A stretch of 5,870 nt of DNA, taken from assembly GCA_021795095.1 (NCBI GenBank), contig JAJYPU010000116.1:1-5870 (forward strand), read 5' to 3'. The stretch comes from Actinomycetes bacterium (GTDB lineage Bacteria; Actinomycetota; Acidimicrobiia; Acidimicrobiales; RAAP-2). The notes under the pieces are model-generated. The model made no database searches, was not told where the DNA came from, and saw nothing but the letters and a program-made list of their open reading frames with translations. Below, in pieces: positions 1 to 4,869 of the stretch (position 1 is its first letter; every line of letters starts with the position of its first letter). The position numbers and the translations under genes are program-made.

Positions 1-74
1 GTCGGACCCTGCGCGAGCGCGCGTCGACCCTGACCCTGGTCGCGGCCCAACGCGACGCCGAGGAGGCATCGTGA
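1..74 (+). CDS. C-terminal end of an unidentified upstream gene (partial)
   Basis: An open frame enters from the left edge (first full codon at 3) and ends with TGA at 72-74. It encodes about 23 residues ending in ...VAAQRDAEEAS. The case for a real gene is its context: its TGA overlaps the GTG start of the stress-protein gene (GTGA), and the ribosome binding site of that gene lies inside it, the usual layout for translationally coupled genes. The fragment is too short to assign to a family; it is charged and Ala/Arg/Glu-rich with no visible motif. The stress-protein frame is also open back to the left edge, so the choice between frames rests on the overlap geometry only. Confidence 0.45.
   Translation, partial: RTLRERASTLTLVAAQRDAEEAS
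61..66 (+). promoter_or_regulatory. Shine-Dalgarno site of the universal stress protein gene
   Basis: A perfect AGGAGG lies 4 bases before the GTG at 71. It fixes that GTG as the start, although no ATG is present nearby and the frame is open further upstream. The spacing is a little short but workable. Confidence 0.75.
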
Positions 75-505
75 GCATCTACCCGCGCACCATCGCCGTC
101 GGATTCGACGGCTCGTCCGACGCGGTCTCGGCCTGCGCGTGGGCGATGGCGACGGGGCGGCGACTCGAGGCCCACCTCGTGCTCGTGCACGCGCGCGGCC
201 TGCTCAACCGCTTTGAGCGTCGCGACCCGCGCGGACTGTTCGGTGACGTCGTGAGCGACCTCGCCACCCGTCACGCCTTCAACCAGACGCGCTTGAGCTG
301 GCACGTGGCCGACGGCGACGCCTGCTCGGTGCTGCTGCGATGCGGGGAGGCGCCGGTCTTCGCGGACCTGGTGGTCGTGGGCTCACGGGGTCGCGACGAG
401 CACGCGGGGATGCTGATCGGCAGCACGAGCCTCCAGCTCGCCGAGCGAAGCCCGATCCCGGTCGTCATCGTGCCGAGCACGACGAGCGAATACCACGAAC
501 CCTAG
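71..505 (+). CDS. Universal stress protein (UspA family), single domain
   Basis: The product is a 144-residue cytoplasmic protein, the normal length of a single Usp domain. The N-terminal strand IAVGFDGS (8-15) carries the conserved Asp13 that contacts adenine in ATP-binding members. The C-terminal part has the full nucleotide-binding signature G-2x-G-9x-G-S: Gly104, Gly107, Gly117 and Ser118 in VVVGSRG...LIGSTS, followed by the closing strand PVVIVP (130-135). Intact signatures point to the ATP-binding class of Usp proteins, which help cells survive starvation, hypoxia or other stress; the specific partner cannot be read from sequence. The GTG start at 71 has a strong AGGAGG and overlaps the stop of the preceding gene, so it is probably the last gene of an operon that begins left of the window. 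Its TAG stop interlocks with the stop of the convergent gene. Confidence 0.93.
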   Translation: MSIYPRTIAVGFDGSSDAVSACAWAMATGRRLEAHLVLVHARGLLNRFERRDPRGLFGDVVSDLATRHAFNQTRLSWHVADGDACSVLLRCGEAPVFADLVVVGSRGRDEHAGMLIGSTSLQLAERSPIPVVIVPSTTSEYHEP

Positions 506-1344
506 GTAAAAGCTCGCCCCCGCGCGAGACGCCGTCTGGTGTCGTGCAGCACCAGGTTGAGCGGGAACTCGCGTAGGACTCGCGGCAGCGCACGGTTGAC
601 GGCGACCAAGACACGCAACGTCGCGTGAAAGAGTCGCTCGCGCGACGGGTTCCACGCGAGACCAAGTTCGCTTCGAAACGGCTCGGGCAGGAACCCCGCC
701 GTGATCACCCGGTGCAGTGGTCCGAGGAGCATGGCCAAGGGACGCGGGAGGAACGACAGCGAGGCGATGCCCCACAGGTAGTCCCGGGTGAGGTCGTCCA
801 TCGCCACGAGCTTCGTGGCCGTCGCCCAGTAGTCCTCGAAGGCCAACCGGTCCCCGGGCCAGCTCGACGGCGGCACCTGGAGCGTCGTCGCGAAGCGCGC
901 ACAGCGCGCGTAGAGCTCGTCGAGCAGTGCCGGTGACGCCCCAGGGTCGACGAGACGGATCGCGTCGAGTGCGCCACGGTACATGCACGCGGCCACCCAC
1001 AACTGCAACTCGGGGTCAGCGGCGTTGTAGGCGACGGGCGCGTCGGGCGCCGAGCGCACGGTGCGATGCTGGCGCGCGACCTCGCGGCGAAGCGCCACAC
1101 GCTCCTCGTCGGTGCCGAGCAGGCTGACCACCACGTAGCCGAGGGTCGTGCGCGTGCGCTTGAAGGGGTGGGCGGTCAGCGCGCCGCTCGTGACCGTGCT
1201 CGTCGCCACGGCGTGGCCGATCGGCAGGCGGGCGAGCTGCATCACGACGTTCGCGCCCGCGGACAGCAGGCCGAGCGCGTTCATGACGTCACGGCGCAGG
1301 GCCGGCGACGGTTCGTGCGCCTGCCCGGGAATGTCCTTACTCAC
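502..1344 (-). CDS. MpaB/DUF2236-family oxygenase (rubber-oxygenase-like domain)
   Basis: The 280-residue product matches the layout of the 'ER-bound oxygenase mpaB / rubber oxygenase catalytic domain' (DUF2236) family. It has an N-terminal helix of the type GANVVMQLARLPIGHAVA (30-47), a charged helix holding the family-type His (His93 in RQHRTV), a DPELQLWV segment (110-117) and a late FEDYW motif (169-173). The C-terminus is basic (HDTRRRLARGR). Known family members include the MpaB enzymes of mycophenolic acid biosynthesis and latex-clearing protein, a heme oxygenase. Many bacterial members have no known substrate, and none can be assigned here. There is no obvious signal peptide. The start is GTG (1344-1342) with GGAGG five bases upstream. 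It is transcribed away from the marR-type gene, so the two share a control region. Its stop overlaps that of the stress-protein gene. The family call is firm; the reaction is unknown. Confidence 0.85.
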   Translation of the reverse strand: MSKDIPGQAHEPSPALRRDVMNALGLLSAGANVVMQLARLPIGHAVATSTVTSGALTAHPFKRTRTTLGYVVVSLLGTDEERVALRREVARQHRTVRSAPDAPVAYNAADPELQLWVAACMYRGALDAIRLVDPGASPALLDELYARCARFATTLQVPPSSWPGDRLAFEDYWATATKLVAMDDLTRDYLWGIASLSFLPRPLAMLLGPLHRVITAGFLPEPFRSELGLAWNPSRERLFHATLRVLVAVNRALPRVLREFPLNLVLHDTRRRLARGRAFT

Positions 1345-1348
1345 GACG

Positions 1349-1355
1349 TCCTCCC
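1349..1355 (-). promoter_or_regulatory. Shine-Dalgarno site of the MpaB-family gene
   Basis: On the minus strand this reads GGGAGGA, with the GGAGG core five bases before the GTG start. It supports GTG at 1344 over other in-frame starts. Confidence 0.7.
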
Positions 1356-1361
1356 ATCTCC

Positions 1362-1367
1362 AGTGTA
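1362..1367 (-). promoter_or_regulatory. Possible -10 box for the MpaB-family gene
   Basis: On the minus strand this reads TACACT, a 4/6 match to TATAAT. A start point about seven bases on would give a leader of roughly a dozen bases that begins near the ribosome binding site. I see no convincing -35 box; GTGACC further upstream gives a short spacer. This is a weak call. Confidence 0.25.
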
Positions 1368-1394
1368 GGAAGCGGTCTCCCGGGTCACGATTGC

Positions 1395-1410
1395 TGTAAC
1401 ACTCGTTACA
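1395..1410. promoter_or_regulatory. Perfect 6-4-6 inverted repeat, likely operator of the MarR-type regulator
   Basis: The sequence is TGTAAC-actc-GTTACA: two perfect 6-bp arms around a 4-bp spacer, 16 bp in total. It is AT-richer than its surroundings. The right arm overlaps the predicted -10 box of the marR-type gene, and the site lies 9 bp from that gene's ATG. MarR dimers classically bind palindromes of this size at their own promoters and block RNA polymerase, so autorepression is the natural reading. Relative to the divergent gene the site lies upstream of its putative promoter, so it could also affect that gene. Binding by this particular protein is inferred. Confidence 0.65.
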
Positions 1411-1412
1411 AT
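1407..1412 (+). promoter_or_regulatory. -10 box of the marR-methyltransferase-pump operon; transcript probably leaderless
   Basis: TACAAT matches TATAAT at 5 of 6 positions. Counting seven bases from its end puts +1 at about 1419, the A of the ATG, and there is no purine-rich ribosome binding site before that ATG. Together these predict a leaderless mRNA, which is common in actinobacteria. The -35 region is poor (GTCACG at 1384-1389 with a 17-bp spacer, 3/6). Confidence 0.55.
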
Positions 1413-1418
1413 TGAGTC

Positions 1419-1904
1419 ATGTCGTCACCGACCGCCCCGAACCCCTCGAGCGAGCCGTTGGCGCGCGGGGTGGGCTTTCGGCTCAGTCGGATCAGCCGCA
1501 CGCTGCGCAGCCAGTGGGCCGAGGAGCTAACCGACCTCGAGCTCAGCCCGCCCGAGGCCGCCGTCTTGCGCGGCCTCGCCGAGCACCCCGGCAGTGCGCT
1601 GCGCGAGCTCGCCCGGATCCTCGCGAGTGACCCGATGAGTGCGAAGCGCTGCGTCGACGGCCTCGAGCGACGCGGACTGATCGTGAGCGGTCACCGCGGC
1701 AACGACCGACGACCGCGCACACTCACCGTGACCGACGACGGACTCGCGCTCGTCGCCGAGCTCAATAGGCGTATGCGACTGCGCGAAGGGCGCCTCGCGG
1801 GACTCCTCTCAACGGACGAGCGCGACGCCTTCGAGCGGGTGCTCTGCAGCTTCGAGCACGAACTGGACATCGACCAACCCCGATCAACGAAAGAGATCCT
1901 ATGA
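1419..1904 (+). CDS. MarR-family winged-helix transcriptional regulator
   Basis: The 161-residue product has MarR architecture. An N-terminal dimerisation helix (about 18-38) is followed by LSPPEAAVLRGLAEHPGSALRELA (42-65), where the first DNA-binding helices lie. The recognition helix is about DPMSAKRCVDGLERRGLI (71-88), and the wing carries the classic DRR (96-98) before LTVTDDG. C-terminal helices (109-150) complete the dimer interface. MarR proteins are usually repressors released by small phenolic or other toxic ligands, or by cysteine oxidation; Cys78 and Cys143 are present, but a redox role is only a possibility. The ATG at 1419 was chosen because the -10 box predicts transcription starting exactly there. 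The stop overlaps the methyltransferase start by ATGA. It probably represses the whole operon, including itself, through the palindrome just upstream. Confidence 0.92.
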   Translation: MSSPTAPNPSSEPLARGVGFRLSRISRTLRSQWAEELTDLELSPPEAAVLRGLAEHPGSALRELARILASDPMSAKRCVDGLERRGLIVSGHRGNDRRPRTLTVTDDGLALVAELNRRMRLREGRLAGLLSTDERDAFERVLCSFEHELDIDQPRSTKEIL

Positions 1905-2557
1905 GTACCCCGTCGCCTAGGAACGCCCATCACGATCACCACCATCACAGTCACGCCGAGGTTGGCGCCACTTGGGACGAGCGATACCGCACGACCGGCT
2001 GGGCCGCTGACCCCGACGAGGAACTCGTCGAACTGGTCGGCCCCCTCGCACCCGGCGCGGCACTCGACCTCGGCTGTGGGACCGGGCGCAACAGCATCTG
2101 GCTCGCCTCGAGGGGCTGGCGGGTCACCAGCGTCGACGCCTCGCTCGTGGGGCTCGACCACCTGGTCCAACGCGCCGACGAACTCGGGCTCGCGGCCCCG
2201 ACGACCATCGTCGCGGACCTGACCACCTATGAGGCCCCGGTGGGGGCCTTTGACCTCGTGGTGGTCGCGAACATCCACCTGGACCCGAGCGAGCGCGACG
2301 ACTTCTTCGTGCGCGTACAGCGCGCGCTTCGCCCCGGCGGCCACCTCTACGTGATCGGTCATCACCTCGACGCGCTCGGCCTCTCGGGACCACCCGACCC
2401 CGCGCGGCTCTACACCGAGGAGATCCTGCGCGCCGCGTTCAATGACCTCGCCATCGAACGACTCGAGCGGCTCGAGCGCCGCCTCGAGGACGGAGGCAAC
2501 CGGCCCGTCGTCGACGTGCTGCTGTGGGCGACGACGGCACCGGTGGTGAGCCGATGA
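1901..2557 (+). CDS. Class I SAM-dependent methyltransferase with His-rich N-terminus (TehB/SmtA-like)
   Basis: The 218-residue product has a Rossmann-fold methyltransferase domain. Motif I is LDLGCGTGRN (55-64), Asp79 ends strand beta-2 (VTSVDAS) as the ribose-binding acid, VADL (104-107) suits adenine contact, FDLVVVAN (117-124) is the motif IV region, and ALRPGGHLYVIGHH (142-155) is the post-motif strand. WDERYRTTGW (25-34) before it is typical of TehB/SmtA-like small-molecule methyltransferases. Residues 10-18 are HHDHHHHSH, a likely metal-binding or flexible tail rather than part of the fold. The substrate is unknown: relatives act on tellurite, thiols, halides or drugs. It is translationally coupled on both sides, by ATGA with the regulator and ATGA with the pump, which implies a joint resistance or detoxification task. 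The ribosome binding site is weak (AAGAGA), consistent with coupling. Confidence 0.88.
   Translation: MSTPSPRNAHHDHHHHSHAEVGATWDERYRTTGWAADPDEELVELVGPLAPGAALDLGCGTGRNSIWLASRGWRVTSVDASLVGLDHLVQRADELGLAAPTTIVADLTTYEAPVGAFDLVVVANIHLDPSERDDFFVRVQRALRPGGHLYVIGHHLDALGLSGPPDPARLYTEEILRAAFNDLAIERLERLERRLEDGGNRPVVDVLLWATTAPVVSR
2542..2550 (+). promoter_or_regulatory. Ribosome binding site that decides the pump start
   Basis: The purine-rich GGTGGTGAG lies 3-11 bases before the ATG at 2554. Together with the ATGA overlap it favours 2554 over an in-frame GTG at 2524, which would add 10 polar residues and a 34-bp overlap. Confidence 0.5.
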
Positions 2558-4032
2558 CCGCCGCGGTCAGCACGCACGAGCGCCACCGCCTGGCCCTCGT
2601 CGTGATCGCCACGGCCCAGTTGATGGTCATGCTCGACATGACCATCGTGAACGTCGCGCTGCCGACGATCCAGCGCGACCTGCACTTCTCGACGACGAAC
2701 CTGACGTGGGTGATCGACGCCTACGTACTGGTCTTTGGCGGGCTGCTGCTGCTTGGCGGGCGCACCGGGGACATCTTTGGACGGCGCCGCATGTTCACGA
2801 TCGGCATCGCCCTCTTCGCCGGTGCCTCGCTGCTCGGTGGCGTCGCCACCTCCCAGGGCTGGCTGATCGCGGCGCGCGCGCTGCAGGGGATTGGCGCGGC
2901 TATCGCGTCGCCGACGGCGCTCGCCCTCGTCGCGACCACCTTCGAAGAAGGCGCCGAACGCCACCGCGCCATGGCGGTCTACGCCGCCATGACCGGCGCT
3001 GGCGGCGCGCTCGGCCTCGTGCTCGGTGGCCTGCTCGTCGAGACCGCCACGTGGCGCTGGGTCTTCTTCGTGAACGTGCCCATCGGCGCCACGCTGTTGA
3101 TCCTCGCCCCGATCGTGCTGCCCAAGGTCGACGGCCACGGCGGACGACTCGACATGCCTGGTGCGCTCGCGGTATCTGGGGGCATGGCGGCGCTCGTCTA
3201 CGGTTTGATCCGCGCGCCGGGCTCGGGGTGGACCGATCGCTACACCCTGCTCGCCTTCGCAATCGGCATCGTCTTGCTCATCACCTTCGCCGTGATCGAG
3301 ACGCGCAGTCGCGAGGCACTCATCCCGCCGCGATTCCTGCGTGACCGCAACCGGGCCGGGGGATTCGCGGTCATCTTGCTGCTCGGCGGCGCGATGCTGT
3401 CCCTGCTCTACTTCCTCACCCAGTTCCTCCAGGAGCAGCTGCACTACAGCTCGCTCGTGACCGGGGTCGCCTACCTGCCGATCCCCTTCATGGTCGCCTC
3501 GAGCAGCCTCGTCGTCTCTCGGATCATCAAGCACGTCGGCACGCGACCCTTCATCGTCGCCGGCCCGCTCGTCGCCGCGCTTGGCATCTTCTGGGCGTCG
3601 TACATCACGGCCACGTCCTCCTACCGGAACGTCTTCGGTCCCCTCGTCGTGACGGGACTCGGTATGGGGCTCACCATGGTGCCGGTCACCGTCAACGCGG
3701 TGAGCGGTGTGAAGAACCGCGAGCAGGGTCTCGCTTCGTCGCTGCTCAACACGGCCCAGCAGGTCGGCGGCTCGCTCGGACTCGCGGTGCTCGTGACCAT
3801 CGCCGCCACGGCGGTCAAACACTCGCTCCAGTCGAGTGCGGCCGTGCTTCGCGGCTCGGCGACCTCGCCCGCGGCGATCGCCGCCGCCCAGCACGCGGCC
3901 GTGCACGGCTACCAGTCGGCGGTGCGGGTGGGCTCACTCGGTGCCCTGCTGGCCTTCGTGCTGGCGGCGTTGATCGTGCGACCCAAAGCCGTCGCCACCC
4001 CCATCGCCGAGGTCGTCGTCGCGCTCGACTAA
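2554..4032 (+). CDS. MFS multidrug efflux transporter, DHA2 (EmrB/QacA) family
   Basis: The protein is 492 residues, the length of a 14-helix DHA2 drug:proton antiporter in the cytoplasmic membrane. Helix 1 contains the DHA2 motif LDMTIVNVALPTIQ (27-40) with the membrane-embedded Asp28. Motif A is GGRTGDIFGRRR (68-79) in the helix 2-3 loop. A motif B-like RALQGIGAAIASPTAL follows (108-123), then the motif C region GALGLVLGG (151-159), where the usual Pro is replaced by Leu. WRWVFFVNVPIG (167-178) is another hallmark of the family. DHA2 pumps exchange protons for drugs, dyes, antibiotics or toxic metabolites; the substrate is not readable here. It is the last intact gene of the marR-methyltransferase operon, joined by an ATGA overlap. 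The start at 2554 is chosen by that overlap and the ribosome binding site. No terminator hairpin is visible after its TAA. Confidence 0.94.
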   Translation: MTAAVSTHERHRLALVVIATAQLMVMLDMTIVNVALPTIQRDLHFSTTNLTWVIDAYVLVFGGLLLLGGRTGDIFGRRRMFTIGIALFAGASLLGGVATSQGWLIAARALQGIGAAIASPTALALVATTFEEGAERHRAMAVYAAMTGAGGALGLVLGGLLVETATWRWVFFVNVPIGATLLILAPIVLPKVDGHGGRLDMPGALAVSGGMAALVYGLIRAPGSGWTDRYTLLAFAIGIVLLITFAVIETRSREALIPPRFLRDRNRAGGFAVILLLGGAMLSLLYFLTQFLQEQLHYSSLVTGVAYLPIPFMVASSSLVVSRIIKHVGTRPFIVAGPLVAALGIFWASYITATSSYRNVFGPLVVTGLGMGLTMVPVTVNAVSGVKNREQGLASSLLNTAQQVGGSLGLAVLVTIAATAVKHSLQSSAAVLRGSATSPAAIAAAQHAAVHGYQSAVRVGSLGALLAFVLAALIVRPKAVATPIAEVVVALD

Positions 4033-4038
4033 TCGGGC

Positions 4039-4248
4039 ACGAAGAAGTCGGTCGCAGTCTCACGCGCCGCCCACGACGCGTTAACGGTGTTGGGCACCCA
4101 GATCAGGCTTGGCCGACACGCGCGACGCTGGACCATGATCGAGTTGGCCGCACGTCTCGGTGTGAACACGCGCACCGTGGCGGCGCTCGAGACAGGATCG
4201 CCGTCGGTATCAATCGGCACCGTGTTCAACGCGGCGCTACTGGTGGGG
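4039..4248 (+). pseudogene. Broken HipB-like XRE helix-turn-helix regulator, cut by the IS607 element
   Basis: The frame encodes ...SVAVSRAAHDALTVLG, then QIRLGRHARRWTMIELAARL, then GVNTRTVAALETGSPSVSIG and TVFNAALLVG. This is a complete XRE/Cro-type HTH: RWTMIELAARL is helix 2, GVNTRTVAALE the recognition helix, and GSPSVSIGTVFNAALLVG the closing helix. The order resembles HipB-type antitoxins or regulators that pair with HipA kinases (family memory, not a search). Protein-like sequence extends upstream of the first usable start (GTG 4087), yet no ATG, GTG or TTG lies between 4033 and 4086. The codon at 4039 is ACG followed by AAG AAG, which looks like a lost ATG. The 3' part is gone: after LLVG the frame runs into the transposon left end. 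No hipA is in the window. It is probably non-functional, unless translated from GTG 4087 as a fusion to TnpA. Confidence 0.7.
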
Positions 4249-4274
4249 TTCCACCTGTGTCACACCACACCACA
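4242..4274. repeat. Short inverted and direct repeats at the IS607 left end
   Basis: GGTGG (4242-4246) and CCACC (4251-4255) form a perfect inverted repeat with a 4-nt loop. GTGT (4257-4260) and ACAC (4262-4265) flank a single C. CACAC recurs at 4261 and 4266, with a third partial copy, CACA, at 4271. These straddle the junction between regulator and element and are candidate TnpA-binding or crossover sites. Confidence 0.45.
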
Positions 4275-4287
4275 AGACTATGAAGTA

Positions 4288-4869
4288 ATGAATTTAAGTG
4301 AGTGGGCCAAAGTACAGGGGATACATCCCCAGACCGCCTATCGGTGGTTTCGAGAGGGAACACTGCCCGTGCCCGCACGTCAGATTGGTCGATTGATTCT
4401 GGTGGGCGATCTCGAAACGCAGAGCTTGGAGGATGGCATTACCGCCGTCTACGCTCGCGTCTCATCTGGTGACCAGCGAGCAGACCTCGATCGTCAGGTG
4501 GCGCGAGTGAGTACTTGGGCCACGTCGCAGGGTCATTCGATTGATCGCGTGGTAACCGAAATCGGCTCCGGACTCAACGGCAAGCGACGCAAATTCCTCG
4601 CCCTGCTCGCTGACCCATCCGTGACAACGATTGTGGTCGAACATCGTGATCGCTTCGCCAGATTCGGTTCTGAATACGTCGCTGCGTCATTGGCGGCCAA
4701 CGGACGACGACTCGTCGTGGTGGACGACGCCGAGGTCGACGACGACCTCGTTCGCGACATGACTGAGGTGCTGACGTCGTTCTGCGCTCGTCTCTATGGT
4801 CGTCGTGCGGCCGCACACCGAGCGGCGAAAGCGTTGGCGGCAGCGCAGGAGTCGACCGATGCCGCGTAG
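4288..4869 (+). CDS. tnpA: IS607-family transposase TnpA (serine recombinase)
   Basis: The ATG at 4288 gives 193 residues, typical for IS607 TnpA. The N-terminus is a MerR-like HTH (LSEWAKVQGIHPQTAYRWFREG, 3-24) that binds the element ends. The catalytic domain starts with AVYARVSSGDQRADLDRQ (53-70), where Ser59 of the RVS motif is the expected nucleophile that forms the covalent DNA link. Other conserved serine-recombinase pieces are EIGSGLN and VVEHRDRFARFG. It catalyses excision and insertion of the element at GG sites. All expected motifs are present, so it may be active. The reading frame is open upstream through the broken XRE gene to GTG 4087, and would give a 260-residue chimera with two HTH domains. 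I prefer 4288 because IS607 proteins start at this point of the fold. A three-codon ATG-AAG-TAA overlaps its start. Confidence 0.92.
   Translation: MNLSEWAKVQGIHPQTAYRWFREGTLPVPARQIGRLILVGDLETQSLEDGITAVYARVSSGDQRADLDRQVARVSTWATSQGHSIDRVVTEIGSGLNGKRRKFLALLADPSVTTIVVEHRDRFARFGSEYVAASLAANGRRLVVVDDAEVDDDLVRDMTEVLTSFCARLYGRRAAAHRAAKALAAAQESTDAA
4847..4851 (+). promoter_or_regulatory. Shine-Dalgarno site of tnpB
   Basis: AGGAG lies inside the tnpA 3' end, seven bases before the ATG at 4859. It supports coupled translation of tnpB. Confidence 0.7.

Noticed and set aside
383..1000. A 205-codon minus-strand frame overlapping the stress-protein and oxygenase genes
   Set aside because: Out of frame with the recognisable oxygenase and crossing into the stress-protein gene. 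The product is Arg/Ala/Pro-rich without motifs.
1691..2365. A 224-codon minus-strand frame across the regulator and methyltransferase genes
   Set aside because: It is antisense to two clear domain proteins and has no family features. It is explained by high GC.
2462..2488. Three CTCGAG hexamers within 27 bp
   Set aside because: They encode the ERLERLERRLE helix of the methyltransferase using common GC-rich Leu/Glu codons. Coding explains them without a regulatory role.
2410..3906. A 498-codon open frame on the minus strand, antisense to the efflux pump
   Set aside because: Its product is a low-complexity mix of Arg, Asp, Glu, His and Gly with no domain, the usual mirror frame of a GC-rich membrane-protein gene. 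The + strand frame has full DHA2 motifs.
4033..4086. Terminator after the efflux pump gene
   Set aside because: No stable GC-rich hairpin followed by a T run is visible. The stretch instead reads as the coding 5' end of the broken XRE gene.
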